Shown one piece after another: positions 12,396-22,247 of a stretch of 64,000 nt of DNA; the stretch's first letter is position 1, and every line of letters starts with the position of its first letter. The stretch comes from Shewanella violacea DSS12. Its GTDB lineage: Bacteria; Pseudomonadota; Gammaproteobacteria; Enterobacterales; Shewanellaceae. The notes beneath the pieces are model-generated. The model made no database searches. It saw only the letters and a program-made list of their open reading frames with translations, and had not been told where the DNA came from. Location of the stretch: positions 2,088,823 to 2,152,822 of the forward strand of contig NC_014012.1 in assembly GCF_000091325.1 (NCBI RefSeq), in the 5' to 3' direction. The translations under genes were made by a program, and so were the position numbers.

Positions 12396-14654
12396 ATGCT
12401 AAACAAAGATCTCGAAGTCACCTTAAACCTGGCGTTCCAGCAAGCCAGAGATGCGCGTCATGAGTACATGACCGTAGAACATTTATTGCTGGCCTTGATT
12501 GATAATCCAGCCGCTCAAGAGGCACTAGTCGCTTGCGGTTCGAATTTAGACAAGTTGAGAGAGGAGGTATCTGGCTTTATTCAACAAACCACGCCTATCA
12601 TCGCCGATCCAGATGATGATAGAGAGACTCAACCTACATTAGGTTTCCAGAGAGTTCTCCAAAGGGCGGTGTTTCATGTCCAGTCTTCGGGCCGCAACGA
12701 AGTCACTGGCGCCAATGTACTTGTCGCTATTTTTAGTGAGCAGGAGTCTCAAGCGGTCTACCTATTACGCAATGCTGAAGTGACTCGTCTCGATGTGGTG
12801 AATTTTATTTCTCATGGCGTGTCTAAGAGCGAAGGCGACTCGGCCGCGAATCAAGAGCGAATCGAAGATCATAGTGAGCCCGAAGAGGAAAAAAGTAAGC
12901 TTTCTCAGTTTGCCGATAATCTCAATGAACGTGTAGAACAAGGGCATATCGATCCCCTTATTGGACGCAGTGAAGAGATTGAGCGTGCGATTCAGATCCT
13001 CTGTCGCCGAAGAAAGAACAATCCGCTACTGGTGGGTGAAGCCGGGGTGGGTAAGACGGCCATTGCCGAGGGACTTGCTTATCGTATCGTTAAGCATGAA
13101 GTACCGGAAGTGATGAGTGGTGTGACTGTTTACTCTTTGGATCTCGGCGCTTTGCTTGCCGGAACTAAGTACCGTGGTGACTTTGAGAAGCGCTTCAAGA
13201 GTCTGCTTAAAGAACTGGAAAATGATGATAAAGCGATCCTGTTTATCGATGAAATTCATACCATCATAGGAGCTGGCGCCGCATCGGGTGGTGTGATGGA
13301 TGCATCTAACCTATTAAAGCCTTTATTGTCTGGGGGGCGGTTAAAATGCATGGGCTCGACCACGTTCCAGGAATATCAGAGTATTTTTGAGAAAGATCGT
13401 GCCTTAGCGCGACGTTTTCAAAAAATTGATGTGAATGAACCTTCTGTAGCCGAGACAACCAAAATATTACGCGGACTCAAGTCTAAGTATGAAGAGCATC
13501 ATGGGGTGAGATACACCATGGCGGCCTTGAGTGTTGCGGCTAAATTGTCTGATAAACACATTAACGATCGTCATCTTCCCGATAAAGCCATCGATGTTAT
13601 CGATGAAGCTGGTGCCCGAATGGCGATGCAGCCAGCGAGCAAGCGAAAGAAGACTATCGGTCAAAGTGAAATAGAAGCCATTATCGCTAAGATTGCCAGA
13701 ATACCTGAGAAGTCCGTATCGGCCACTGACAAGGATATGCTGAAGAACCTAGAGCGTAACCTTAAGATGGTGGTATTTGGCCAAGATAAGGCGATTGAAA
13801 GCCTTAGCGCTGCGATTCGACTATCTCGAAGTGGGCTTAGTGGTGAAGGTAAGCCAGTTGGTAGCTTCTTGTTCGCCGGTCCCACAGGTGTAGGTAAAAC
13901 CGAAGTGACCAGTCAATTAGCTAAATGCCTCGGGCTTAATCTGATTAGATTCGATATGTCCGAATATATGGAAAGCCATACTGTGTCTCGCCTAATCGGT
14001 GCACCTCCTGGCTATGTTGGCTATGATCAGGGCGGATTACTCACAGATGCTGTGATTAAAAACCCCCATTGTGTGGTGTTACTCGACGAGATTGAGAAGG
14101 CGCATCCCGATGTGTATAACTTGCTGCTGCAGGTGATGGATCACGGTACATTGACCGATAATAACGGTCGTAAAGCCGATTTCAGACATGTGACCTTGGT
14201 AATGACAACCAATGCGGGAGTACAGGAGACTGTGCGTAATTCCATTGGCTTTAAACAGCAAGATCATAGTTTAGATGCTCTGTCTGAGATTAATAAGATT
14301 TTCTCTCCAGAATTTAGAAACCGATTGGATGAGATTATCTGGTTCAATCATCTGGATATGACAGTGATCGCTAAGGTTGTCGATAAGTTCTTAGTGGAAT
14401 TACAGGCTCAACTCGACGATAAATCCGTGACTCTGCATGTCAGTGATGAAGCGAGAACCCTATTGGCTGAGAAGGGCTATGACAAGTCTATGGGGGCAAG
14501 GCCTATGGCAAGGGTAGTGACTGAGGTTATTAAGCGACCGCTTGCGGATCAGATATTGTTCGGTGATCTAGAGAAAGGTGGTGAGGCACATGTCGACGTT
14601 GTTAATAACGAGATTGTGATCACAACCGATAGAGTAGAAAAAGCCTTGAGCTAA
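12396..14654 (+). CDS. clpA: ATP-dependent Clp protease ATP-binding subunit ClpA
   Basis: A 752-residue AAA+ unfoldase that feeds substrates to ClpP. The N-domain (about 1-140) binds ClpS. Two AAA+ modules follow, with Walker A motifs GEAGVGKT (214-221) and GPTGVGKT (495-502). There is no ClpB-type middle coiled coil. The ClpP-docking loop reads SIGFKQQ, an IGF in place of E. coli IGL. I start at the ATG at 12396: an upstream in-frame GTG (12390) overlaps the AGGGGG ribosome site at 12385-12390. It is followed by a strong terminator. Confidence 0.97.
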   Translation: MLNKDLEVTLNLAFQQARDARHEYMTVEHLLLALIDNPAAQEALVACGSNLDKLREEVSGFIQQTTPIIADPDDDRETQPTLGFQRVLQRAVFHVQSSGRNEVTGANVLVAIFSEQESQAVYLLRNAEVTRLDVVNFISHGVSKSEGDSAANQERIEDHSEPEEEKSKLSQFADNLNERVEQGHIDPLIGRSEEIERAIQILCRRRKNNPLLVGEAGVGKTAIAEGLAYRIVKHEVPEVMSGVTVYSLDLGALLAGTKYRGDFEKRFKSLLKELENDDKAILFIDEIHTIIGAGAASGGVMDASNLLKPLLSGGRLKCMGSTTFQEYQSIFEKDRALARRFQKIDVNEPSVAETTKILRGLKSKYEEHHGVRYTMAALSVAAKLSDKHINDRHLPDKAIDVIDEAGARMAMQPASKRKKTIGQSEIEAIIAKIARIPEKSVSATDKDMLKNLERNLKMVVFGQDKAIESLSAAIRLSRSGLSGEGKPVGSFLFAGPTGVGKTEVTSQLAKCLGLNLIRFDMSEYMESHTVSRLIGAPPGYVGYDQGGLLTDAVIKNPHCVVLLDEIEKAHPDVYNLLLQVMDHGTLTDNNGRKADFRHVTLVMTTNAGVQETVRNSIGFKQQDHSLDALSEINKIFSPEFRNRLDEIIWFNHLDMTVIAKVVDKFLVELQAQLDDKSVTLHVSDEARTLLAEKGYDKSMGARPMARVVTEVIKRPLADQILFGDLEKGGEAHVDVVNNEIVITTDRVEKALS

Positions 14655-14680
14655 TCTAATCGGGGGAATCACGCATAAAA

Positions 14681-14704
14681 AAAAGGCTGCTACTGCAGCC
14701 TTTT
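14681..14704 (+). terminator. terminator of clpS-clpA
   Basis: AAAAGGCTGC and GCAGCCTTTT pair around a 4-base loop, 26 bases after the clpA stop. It is preceded by further A residues and followed by T4. Confidence 0.85.
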
Positions 14705-14722
14705 CTAATACGATTATTAACT

Positions 14723-14744
14723 AAAAACCGGTTTAGCCGGTTTT
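14723..14744 (-). terminator. terminator of infA
   Basis: AAAACCGG and CCGGTTTT pair around a 5-base loop, 22 bases past the infA stop. On the minus strand T5 follows the stem. Confidence 0.75.
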
Positions 14745-14766
14745 AAAAATGCTGTGATAAGCTAAC

Positions 14767-14988
<222 letters not shown>

Positions 14989-15125
14989 TCAGTTATCCTG
15001 TTAGCCTTCAAATATTAAAAACGGGCATATCATGCCGCAATTTAACCTAACTGTAAAGAACAGATCAACTTATCGGTGATAAATAATGCTCTCTTTGGCT
15101 ATAGACACCGAAAACCAATAAATTA

Positions 15126-15836
15126 TTACTCATCAGGTGTTTGCAGCCATCCCGATTCGGTTAATATTTGATAGGGAGTGTAGTCTTTCTTATAGTTCAT
15201 CTTTCTTGATTCATCAATTTGATAGCCTAAATAAACGAAATCTTTTTTCATCAATTTAGCCAAACGACATTGAAGCAAAATAAGCAAAGATCCAAGAGAA
15301 CGTTTATGTTCATCGGGATCAAAAAAGCTATAGATTGCGGATAAACTGTTAGGCAGAATGTCGGTGACAGCCACTCCGACCAGCTTGTCTTCGCTCCAGA
15401 GTTCAATAAATACTGGGTCTAACCAAGCTGAGCCAATGAAATGTTGATATTGCTCTTTAGAAGCTGGGTACATGGGGCCATCGCTGTGCCTTTGATTGAT
15501 ATAAGCTTCGTACAGGCCATAGTGATAATCGGCTTGTTTGTCGACTATTTTCCACACCAGATCTCGGTTGTTTTTCAGTGTTCTTTTTTGTCGTCTCGAA
15601 GGCGTGAAGCTAGCACTGGGTATACGTATAGGTAGGCAGGCGTTGCAATGGGGACATTGAGGTTTATAAATGGTGCCGCCACTGCGTCTAAAGCCCAGAG
15701 ATAATAACTGTTCGAACAAGTTTATGTCGATACTCTCTTCCTGAAGCATCAGGAGTTGCTCCATTTGAGTGTCGAGGTAACTACAGGGAAAGGTTTTGGT
15801 TATCCCTACTGAAACTTGTTGTGATTTAGAGCTCAA
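15126..15836 (-). CDS. bpt: aspartate/glutamate leucyltransferase Bpt
   Basis: A 236-residue arginyltransferase-like enzyme that adds leucine from Leu-tRNA to N-terminal Asp or Glu, creating N-degrons for ClpS/ClpAP. Family motifs are FPCSYLD with its Cys, the paired cysteines [11 protein letters not shown], and [19 protein letters not shown] near the end. I start at the TTG at 15836, inside the last codons of aat, because GAGG lies 6 bases upstream and the [13 protein letters not shown] region then begins where family members do. A longer in-frame extension to 15881 lies entirely within aat and is unlikely. The two genes overlap by 11 bases. Confidence 0.93.
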   Translation of the reverse strand: MSSKSQQVSVGITKTFPCSYLDTQMEQLLMLQEESIDINLFEQLLSLGFRRSGGTIYKPQCPHCNACLPIRIPSASFTPSRRQKRTLKNNRDLVWKIVDKQADYHYGLYEAYINQRHSDGPMYPASKEQYQHFIGSAWLDPVFIELWSEDKLVGVAVTDILPNSLSAIYSFFDPDEHKRSLGSLLILLQCRLAKLMKKDFVYLGYQIDESRKMNYKKDYTPYQILTESGWLQTPDE

Positions 15837-16536
15837 TATATACCTCTGTGGGTAGCCAAGTATTGGCAGAAACATCGCCATCTCGGAAACGCTTAAGTAA
15901 GTTGATAAAATCTTTTCTTTTTAATGCACTTGCTCCTAAAGAAACCAAATGAGGATTCATCACCTGTGCATCGATTAACTTGAAACCCTTACTCAATAGG
16001 TGCTGATGCAGCATTAACATGGCCGCTTTAGACGCATTGGTTTGGGTATGAAACATAGATTCACCACAAAAGACCTGTCCTATGGCTACACCGTATAAGC
16101 CTCCTATAAGCATGCCATTATCCCACACTTCTACTGAGTGGACCTTTCCTTGATTATGCAGTGCCAGGTAAGCCTGCTGAATTTCTGTGGTGATCCAGGT
16201 GCCATCTTGCGTCACTCTAGGCTGAGCACAACCTTGTATTACCTCTTCGAAAGCCCGGTTTATGCTATAGGTCCAGGTTTGTTTTTTAAGGTATTTAATT
16301 AAACTTCGACTGACTTTCATGGTTCCAGGGACAAATACAGCTCTTGGGTCCGGTGACCACCACAAGATAGGGTCATCAAGATTAAACCAAGGGAAAATGC
16401 CTTCATAATAAGCTTTGAGTAAGCGCTCCGGTTGCAGATCACCCCCTATGGCTAATAGCCCGTTGGGATCTGTCAGTGCCAGTTCAGGTTCTGGAAACTG
16501 TTCGAATTGATGATTTAAATAGGACAGTGAGTTCAC
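15826..16536 (-). CDS. aat: leucyl/phenylalanyl-tRNA-protein transferase
   Basis: A 236-residue enzyme that transfers Leu or Phe from aminoacyl-tRNA to N-terminal Lys or Arg, making bacterial N-degrons. Family motifs are seen in order: [21 protein letters not shown] (about 15-35), [16 protein letters not shown], and the C-terminal [18 protein letters not shown]. It is the first gene of aat-bpt and is divergent from a small envelope protein gene. Together with clpS and clpA about 2 kb away it forms one N-end-rule block. Confidence 0.96.
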   Translation of the reverse strand: MNSLSYLNHQFEQFPEPELALTDPNGLLAIGGDLQPERLLKAYYEGIFPWFNLDDPILWWSPDPRAVFVPGTMKVSRSLIKYLKKQTWTYSINRAFEEVIQGCAQPRVTQDGTWITTEIQQAYLALHNQGKVHSVEVWDNGMLIGGLYGVAIGQVFCGESMFHTQTNASKAAMLMLHQHLLSKGFKLIDAQVMNPHLVSLGASALKRKDFINLLKRFRDGDVSANTWLPTEVYIEL

Positions 16537-16586
16537 AATTGAGTAAGATTATCTTTAATTAGGCCTTACTATAATTTAGCGGAAAA

Positions 16587-17075
16587 ATGACTATGTTGAA
16601 ACCTAGTTTTAATCACTTACTCACTTTATTGATGGCTTTGACGGTAACATTTTCATTGAATGTGGGGGCCGCCTATCAAAGAGATCAAGCCGTTCCCGTA
16701 GAGAAAGTCCTCTATGGTGATCTGGTTTCGGTGAGAAATATCACCGAGAAACAACTCATTGAAGATCAAAATCAAGGATGGAAAACCTTTGGTGGAGCCT
16801 TGATCGGCGGAGTTGTCGGTCATCAATTTGGCGGTGGCAGCGGGCAAGATGTCGCGACTGTATTAGGTGCCTTGATTGGCGCAGGAGTGGGCCACAGATA
16901 TGGTGACAGCCCATATTATCATGAGCTTAAACTCGTGGAACTCATGATTAAGCTGGAAGATGGTCAGCAGGTGATGATCATACAAGATCTTGATTCTGGG
17001 ATGATATTTAATGCCGGAGATGAGGTGAGGCTAGTGTATCTTCAAGGAAGCGTTAGGGTTGATATTGCCATGTGA
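16587..17075 (+). CDS. glycine-zipper (2TM) envelope protein
   Basis: A 162-residue exported protein. The N-terminus (MTMLKPSFNHLLTLLMALTV) is a signal peptide, with cleavage probably after GAA (about residue 29). There is no lipobox Cys. A glycine-zipper double hairpin follows (GGALIGGVVGHQFGGG and VLGALIGAGVGHRYG, about 69-112), then a small beta domain. This architecture is like SlyB/glycine zipper 2TM proteins of the outer membrane, whose exact role is poorly known. A second in-frame ATG two codons in is an alternative start. It is monocistronic, with a terminator. Confidence 0.82.
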   Translation: MTMLKPSFNHLLTLLMALTVTFSLNVGAAYQRDQAVPVEKVLYGDLVSVRNITEKQLIEDQNQGWKTFGGALIGGVVGHQFGGGSGQDVATVLGALIGAGVGHRYGDSPYYHELKLVELMIKLEDGQQVMIIQDLDSGMIFNAGDEVRLVYLQGSVRVDIAM

Positions 17076-17096
17076 TTTACCCTATAGCCATAAAAC

Positions 17097-17121
17097 AAAA
17101 AGGAGCCTCAGGCTCCTTTTT
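17097..17121. terminator. bidirectional terminator after glycine-zipper gene
   Basis: AAAAAGGAGCC and GGCTCCTTTTT form an 11-base stem with a 3-base loop between convergent genes ending at 17075 (+) and 17140 (-). Confidence 0.87.
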
Positions 17122-17139
17122 GTTTTTACAGTATAAAGT

Positions 17140-17499
17140 TTAGAAACCGCGAGGTAACTGACCTTTTCCTGCTAACTTCTCACGCCATAACTCTTTTGGT
17201 GTCTTACCACCTTTTGAGCTTGAACTTGTGATGGCTTTGGCCTTAGTTTTCTTAGCCGGTGCAGCCTTAGGCTTAGCCTTTTTTACATCGGGCTTGGCCT
17301 TGGTTTGAACCACTTCTGCAGAAGCTTTTCCGCCACTTTGCTCAGTAAGCATAGTCTCGAGATCGCTAAAGCGTAATGACTTACCGCCATCGATTTTGTA
17401 CCAGCTTCCTTTCTGTTCAATCGTTACAGTCGAACCTTGCTTGACAGTGAGGGCAGACTCTAACGCGCTGATAACCTCTTCTTTGGTCAGTTTTGACAT
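17140..17499 (-). CDS. hypothetical protein with Lys/Ala-rich linker
   Basis: A 119-residue protein I cannot assign. Residues 1-55 look folded (TVTIEQKGSWYKIDGGKSLRF suggests a small beta domain). Residues 65-95 are a Lys/Ala/Pro low-complexity linker (KKAKPKAAPAKKTKAK), followed by a conserved-looking tail TPKELWREKLAGKGQLPRGF. The basic linker suggests nucleic-acid or ribosome association, but that is inference. It is monocistronic, facing the glycine-zipper gene. Confidence 0.7.
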   Translation of the reverse strand: MSKLTKEEVISALESALTVKQGSTVTIEQKGSWYKIDGGKSLRFSDLETMLTEQSGGKASAEVVQTKAKPDVKKAKPKAAPAKKTKAKAITSSSSKGGKTPKELWREKLAGKGQLPRGF

Positions 17500-17774
17500 A
17501 GTAATAACCTATTTATTTTTTAATGTTAACTTGAAGGTTTGAACTAATTTTATAGGCTAAATGGGTTAGATGTCCAATTTTCACTGAAATTACCCGTATT
17601 TGCTGGTTTTTAAGGCTTGTTGACAGATAATGGATAATTAACTTGATTTTAAATGAGTTAATCAAAGGTTGTAAAAATGTCGGCGGGCTATTTTTTGAAG
17701 TGTAAGCGGGTTAAACCTGTGCCGGGATCGGCACATGAGTTACACTTAAACGGCATTTTTATAAGGGTGGTCCA

Positions 17775-18527
17775 ATGACACGTAACGAGTTAGCTGAATA
17801 TCTTTCGAGTTTTTTACAAGTGGGTAAGTTTAAAGATTATGCGCCTAATGGTCTGCAAGTTGAGGGACGAGAAGAGATAAAAAAAATCGTTACCGGCGTC
17901 ACAGCCTGTCAGGCGTTGATCGATAAAGCCATCGCACTGAATGCCGATGCGCTGTTGGTGCACCACGGATTCTTCTGGAAGGGAGAGAGAGAGGTGATAA
18001 CTGGCATGAAGCAGAGACGGATCAAGGCATTACTCACCCATAATATTAATCTTTTTGGTTACCACCTTCCGCTAGATGCGCACCCTATGCTAGGAAACAA
18101 TGCTGAGCTGGGGCGAAAGTTAGATATATCAGCCGCCGAGTCTGTGGAAGGGATAGCTCAAGGGTTAATTTGGCAAGGACGTCTAGATACGCCTGTCTCT
18201 GCTGGCGATTTTGCTGCCAGTATCAGTGGTGTACTTAACAGAGAGGCACTGCATATTGGCGATTCAGCTGCCCAAATACAGAGTATTGCCTGGTGTACCG
18301 GCGGGGCTCAGGATTATATCGACGATGCGGCGAGCTTAGGTGTCGATGCATTTATTAGTGGTGAAGTGTCGGAGCGCACCTTTCATAGCGCCCTTGAGCT
18401 AGGTATACACTATTTTGCGGCGGGTCATCATGCCACAGAAAGGTATGGTATCCAGGCCCTTGGTGAACACCTTGCGCGGGAATTCGATATCGAACATGTG
18501 TATGTCGATATCGACAATCCTGTTTAG
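17775..18527 (+). CDS. Nif3-like dinuclear metal-centre protein (YbgI family)
   Basis: A 250-residue member of the Nif3/YbgI family, which forms hexameric rings with a two-metal site. The biochemical role is disputed, and the annotation GTP cyclohydrolase I type 2 is carried over from relatives. Metal ligands are visible: LLVHHGFFWKG (two His), then HLPLDAHP (His and Asp), and near the C-terminus AAGHHATERYGIQALG (His, Glu). The length matches E. coli YbgI (247). The ribosome site is AAGGGTGG ahead of the ATG. It is a single-gene unit. Confidence 0.92.
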   Translation: MTRNELAEYLSSFLQVGKFKDYAPNGLQVEGREEIKKIVTGVTACQALIDKAIALNADALLVHHGFFWKGEREVITGMKQRRIKALLTHNINLFGYHLPLDAHPMLGNNAELGRKLDISAAESVEGIAQGLIWQGRLDTPVSAGDFAASISGVLNREALHIGDSAAQIQSIAWCTGGAQDYIDDAASLGVDAFISGEVSERTFHSALELGIHYFAAGHHATERYGIQALGEHLAREFDIEHVYVDIDNPV

Positions 18528-18587
18528 ACTCCATAAGTTTAAACAGGCTAAACAGCTTCAGATTGGCTGTTTAGTCTGTGCTAAATA

Positions 18588-19766
18588 CTATTCGGCGTGA
18601 ACTCTGGTGTCTTTCTTCATGGCAATTTGAGCTTGTTGCTGAATGACGCTATGCCAGAAACTCGCGCCTAATTTTGCTATCACTCTCGACTCGCCATTGA
18701 GTAACATGGCCATGCCGATTTTAAGACGAGGAGAATAGGCGACTTCGGTGACATAACCTGCAACCCAACCTGCATGATATATTAATGTCTCTCCTTCGAA
18801 ATCATACACCCGCCATCCTTTACCGTAATGCGCATCATGGATGTAAGCTTTCCATTCCCGGCGGCGCAGCTCTTTACTCGTGCGCACACCCGGAGTTTGA
18901 ATATCCGCTAATAAACTTGGGGATAACACCTTAGGGCTATTGCCCAGGTTAGCGATTAACCATTTAGAAAGATCGCTAATACTCGCATTAACTCCAGCGG
19001 CGGGCTCGACTTGATAGTAGTTAGGTTTTACTTTGACCTTTCTGAAACCTAAACGTGTCTTGATATGGGGGCTGGCGCGGTTGTCTGTGGCCATAAAGCT
19101 TTCCATACCAATAGAGGCCGTGTCCATATGCAGAGGCTCAAAGATGCGTTTTTCCACCAAATTAGCGTAGCTGTCTCCAGTTTGCTGTTCGATCACAGGT
19201 TGGATAAAAGAAAATGCAATATTCTGGTAGCTATAACAGGTACCCGGTGAGCACATAAGACTGAGTTTTTCGAACTTAGGAATGATCTTCTCAAGTTTAC
19301 CATTGGCATTGAGAATATTGTCATAACTGTTCGGCATCAGGCCAGTGCTTTGTCCTATGAGGTGGCCGAGTTTGACTTGCTCGCTGACCTTAGGATCGGC
19401 GAGGTGAAACTCAGGCATATATTTGCGTAGTGGCTCATTCCACTCAAATTTATGTTCATGGACCAGCATGGTCGCTAAGGTGCCCGCGAAGGTTTTTGAT
19501 ACCGAGGCGAGCCTAAATACTGTGTCTGTGTTGACATTGAGACTGCCGCCTTTTTGACGCTTGCCGTAGGCGCTCATCTTTAATATTTGATCATTGTCGA
19601 CAATAACGAAAGCGCCACCTGGCACCTTGTTTTTCTTCAACAGAGCATGAAATTGCGAGTTAAAACTATCACCGATAGTCTGGTAGTCAGATTGGGCGAA
19701 ACTTGTCGTAGAAAAGAATAAGCTGGCAAGGGGAAGAGTGAGTAAAGGTAAAGACCAGTTGGACAT
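18588..19766 (-). CDS. serine hydrolase, beta-lactamase/class C family, exported
   Basis: A 392-residue penicillin-binding-protein-like hydrolase. The start at 19766 gives a good signal peptide (MSNWSLPLLT to TSFAQS, cleavage near residue 25). A longer in-frame extension to 19862 would add an aromatic-rich segment and has no clear ribosome site. The S-x-x-K nucleophile motif is SVSK (Ser88, Lys91), the second motif is YSYQN, and the third is YHAGW (a K-T-G replacement common in esterases and peptidases of this family). Substrate could be a D-amino-acid peptide, an ester or peptidoglycan. A true beta-lactamase function is not supported. Confidence 0.85.
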   Translation of the reverse strand: MSNWSLPLLTLPLASLFFSTTSFAQSDYQTIGDSFNSQFHALLKKNKVPGGAFVIVDNDQILKMSAYGKRQKGGSLNVNTDTVFRLASVSKTFAGTLATMLVHEHKFEWNEPLRKYMPEFHLADPKVSEQVKLGHLIGQSTGLMPNSYDNILNANGKLEKIIPKFEKLSLMCSPGTCYSYQNIAFSFIQPVIEQQTGDSYANLVEKRIFEPLHMDTASIGMESFMATDNRASPHIKTRLGFRKVKVKPNYYQVEPAAGVNASISDLSKWLIANLGNSPKVLSPSLLADIQTPGVRTSKELRRREWKAYIHDAHYGKGWRVYDFEGETLIYHAGWVAGYVTEVAYSPRLKIGMAMLLNGESRVIAKLGASFWHSVIQQQAQIAMKKDTRVHAE

Positions 19767-19903
19767 GATGAAAAAATCCCAAAAATAAAATCTGAAAAAA
19801 TAGGCGAGATAATCGATTATGTTAGCAATAAATGCGACCAACAAAAAATGCACAAGTAACAAAAATGGATATTAATGAATATTTTGTATAAGAAGTATAC
19901 TTT

Positions 19904-20029
19904 GTAAGACAAGTAAGACAAGTAAGACAAGTAAGACAAGTAAGACAAGTAAGACAAGTAAGACAAGTAAGACAAGTAAGACAAGTAAGACAAGTAAGAC
20001 AAGTAAGACAAGTAAGACAAGTAAGACAA
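19904..20029. repeat. 9-bp tandem repeat, 14 perfect copies
   Basis: The unit GTAAGACAA is repeated 14 times without a mismatch (126 bases). It sits in the 406-base space between the divergent hydrolase gene (start 19766) and pepE (start 20173). Because the unit is a multiple of three with no stop, one minus-strand frame reads (Leu-Ser-Tyr)n, but no gene is evident. Perfect identity suggests recent expansion and probable length variation between strains. Confidence 0.97.
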
Positions 20030-20172
20030 TGAAATCAATATAAATCAGCTACTGAACTGAGAACATCTGTTGTCAGAGGGATGGTGTTATAAAAAGACCG
20101 CACAGATGAACTTGCGACAATGTTGACATGTGATTATTCTGGTCATTATTCCTTAAATAATGAGACCTAGAT

Positions 20173-20814
20173 ATGAAGTTGGCATTAGTTAGCGATCCTA
20201 ATACTGAAAATGGTCTTGGCGGAATAAAATATTTGCTGGATGCAATTGGCTCAAGCCCTAAGCGAGTCGGTTATATAGCGTCACAGCCTGATCCTGCCAG
20301 AGACTACTACATATCGACTCAGCAAATGTACGCCAAGCTGGGCGATAGACTCGATTGTTATCTTGAGCTTGAAGAAGGCTTCAATGAAGCCAGCTTAAAA
20401 CAATTGTTAACCTGTGATGCGATTCACTTATCCGGAGGTGATACCTATCGCTTCCTCAAGTGGCTTAAATTTCGTGATTTACTCCCTTTGCTTAATCAAT
20501 ATGTGACAAATGGTGGAGCACTAATTGGCGTCAGTGCCGGGGCCATGATCATGACGCCATCAATCGATACAGCGATTTTATGTGGCGATACAAATCAAGT
20601 TGGCTTAATGGAGCTGTCGAGCTTATCCCTGGTACCATTTCATTTCGTTCCCCATATAGCGCTAGTTGAAAAAACATCTGCAGTGGCAAGGGAATTAGCC
20701 GTCATTCCTGCTGACTTATCACAAGTGTATTTTTGTGGTGATAATGCCAGCGTGCTCATTATTGATGGAGAGCTAGTTGAAATTGGTGAGCCATTTCATT
20801 GGGAAATGAATTAG
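20173..20814 (+). CDS. pepE: peptidase E-like protein (S51, alpha-aspartyl dipeptidase)
   Basis: A 213-residue S51 peptidase, a relative of class I glutamine amidotransferase folds in which the nucleophile is serine. The nucleophile elbow GVSAGA places Ser121, and His161 in FVPHIA fits the catalytic His. HLSGGDTYRFLKWL is the family's substrate-binding motif. PepE hydrolyses dipeptides with N-terminal aspartate in the cytoplasm. It is slightly shorter than E. coli PepE (229), so a broader S51 assignment remains possible. No strong ribosome site is visible, and the 9-bp repeat array lies upstream. Confidence 0.85.
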   Translation: MKLALVSDPNTENGLGGIKYLLDAIGSSPKRVGYIASQPDPARDYYISTQQMYAKLGDRLDCYLELEEGFNEASLKQLLTCDAIHLSGGDTYRFLKWLKFRDLLPLLNQYVTNGGALIGVSAGAMIMTPSIDTAILCGDTNQVGLMELSSLSLVPFHFVPHIALVEKTSAVARELAVIPADLSQVYFCGDNASVLIIDGELVEIGEPFHWEMN

Positions 20815-20862
20815 TTAAATCGGTTAATACTTGATTTTTGAATACTCAATACAGGGGGCATG

Positions 20863-20885
20863 AAAACCGCCAATCTGGCGGTTTT
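20863..20885. terminator. bidirectional terminator between pepE and the lyase gene
   Basis: AAAACCGCCA and TGGCGGTTTT form a perfect 10-base stem with a 3-base loop between convergent stops at 20814 (+) and 20917 (-). Confidence 0.85.
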
Positions 20886-20916
20886 AAAATATAGACTCTA
20901 TTGATGATAGAGCATG

Positions 20917-22095
20917 TTAGCTGTTAAGCACTGCGTTAAATCGCTCGAAACCCGCTTCAAGATCGGCAATTAAATCATCCGCATTTTCCAGACCTATGTG
21001 CAGTCGAATAAGAGGTTTACTGCTATCCCAGCTGGTGGCTGTTCTGAGCTTGTCGATACCGAAGACGCCTAAGATCAGACTCTCGAATCCGCCCCATGAG
21101 AAACCCATCTTAAAGTGATCCATGTTTTCTACAAAGGCGGTAACAGACTTGAGGTCCCCCTGTTTTAACACGAAAGAGAACAGGCCGTTGGAGCCAGTGA
21201 AATCTCGTTTAAAAAATTCATGACCGGGACAGGTCTCGAATGCTGGGTGTCTTAAGTGATCGACTTCCGGGCGAGTCGCTAGCCAGTTTGCCACTTTCAA
21301 GGCATTTTTTTCATGTTGTTGCATACGAACGCCTAGGGTTCTCAGTCCTCGGCTGGCGAGATAGACATCATCAGGAGAGGTGCACTGTCCCATGAGATAA
21401 CTATTCTCCCTCAGCTGTTCCCAGTGCGTGTCGTTCGACGTCGCAGTGCCTAACATCACATCTGAGTGGCCAACAATATATTTAGTCGCCGCTTGAATGG
21501 ATATATCTACGCCCATCTCGAAAGGGCGAGAATTTATCGGTGAGGCCCAAGTATTATCTAGCATGACAACCAAGTCATGCTGATGCGCTATTGCGCTTAG
21601 AGTCGGCACATCTTGAATTTCCATGGTGACGGAACCTGGTGACTCTAAAAACAAGACTTTGGTGTTAGGTCTGATTAGTTCCGCGATACCTTCGCCAATC
21701 ATGGGATCATAATAAGTGGTTTCTATGCCAAAACCTGCCAGTAGCTTGTTGCACAGATCTCGGGTCGGTTCATAGACATTGTCGACCATCAACAGGTGGT
21801 CGCCAGATTTTAAAAATGATAACAAAGCACCGCTAATGGCCGCTGAGCCAGAAGGGTAGAGTGCCGTACCGCTGCCACCTTCCAGCTCGGCAATCGCCGC
21901 CTGAAAAGCAAAGTGGGTAGGGCCACCACGTCTGCCATAAAACATTGCGCCATTAGCCCGGTTTTTGGTGGCAAAACGCATCTCTTCCATAGTATCGAAG
22001 ATCATGGTCGATGCTCTAAATACAGGCGGATTGATCACACCCTGAGTCCATTTCTTGTCACGTCCAACGCTGATGATCTTGGTTTCTTTTTTCAT
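20917..22095 (-). CDS. metC: cystathionine beta-lyase (MetC-type PLP enzyme)
   Basis: A 392-residue Cys/Met-metabolism PLP enzyme converting cystathionine to homocysteine, pyruvate and ammonia. Motifs are YGRRGGPTHFAFQ, YPSGSAA, and the Schiff-base lysine Lys205 in QAATKYIVGHSD. The sequence style (METC branch, with SWGGFESL near the C-terminus) favours beta-lyase over gamma-synthase or gamma-lyase. I start at 22095 because GGAAG precedes this ATG. The frame continues 29 codons upstream, but homologues begin with a short MKKETK-like segment. It lies downstream of the sortase-system kinase on the same strand, 150 bases away. Confidence 0.9.
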   Translation of the reverse strand: MKKETKIISVGRDKKWTQGVINPPVFRASTMIFDTMEEMRFATKNRANGAMFYGRRGGPTHFAFQAAIAELEGGSGTALYPSGSAAISGALLSFLKSGDHLLMVDNVYEPTRDLCNKLLAGFGIETTYYDPMIGEGIAELIRPNTKVLFLESPGSVTMEIQDVPTLSAIAHQHDLVVMLDNTWASPINSRPFEMGVDISIQAATKYIVGHSDVMLGTATSNDTHWEQLRENSYLMGQCTSPDDVYLASRGLRTLGVRMQQHEKNALKVANWLATRPEVDHLRHPAFETCPGHEFFKRDFTGSNGLFSFVLKQGDLKSVTAFVENMDHFKMGFSWGGFESLILGVFGIDKLRTATSWDSSKPLIRLHIGLENADDLIADLEAGFERFNAVLNS

Positions 22096-22247
22096 AGGGC
22101 ATACTTCCAGATACGAGCAGGAGAAATAATAGGTTTTAGCCATCTTAACATCTAAATGGCTAAAAGGAAGGGTGGGTTCCATTTAGGAATATCTGCTTGG
22201 TGACATGTCTAAAGTTATGACCAAAATTCAGTTATCTATGGTGAATT

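Noticed and set aside
18588..19766. Antibiotic-resistance beta-lactamase
   Set aside because: The motifs are of the broad serine hydrolase/class C fold with HAG in place of KTG, and most such proteins are esterases or peptidases. Resistance is not supported.
19904..20029. CRISPR array
   Set aside because: The unit is 9 bases with no spacers and no cas genes nearby, so it is a simple minisatellite.
19817..20038. Minus-strand frame encoding (Leu-Ser-Tyr) repeats
   Set aside because: It is a product of the 9-bp DNA repeat whose length is a multiple of three. There is no ribosome site and it overlaps the hydrolase leader.
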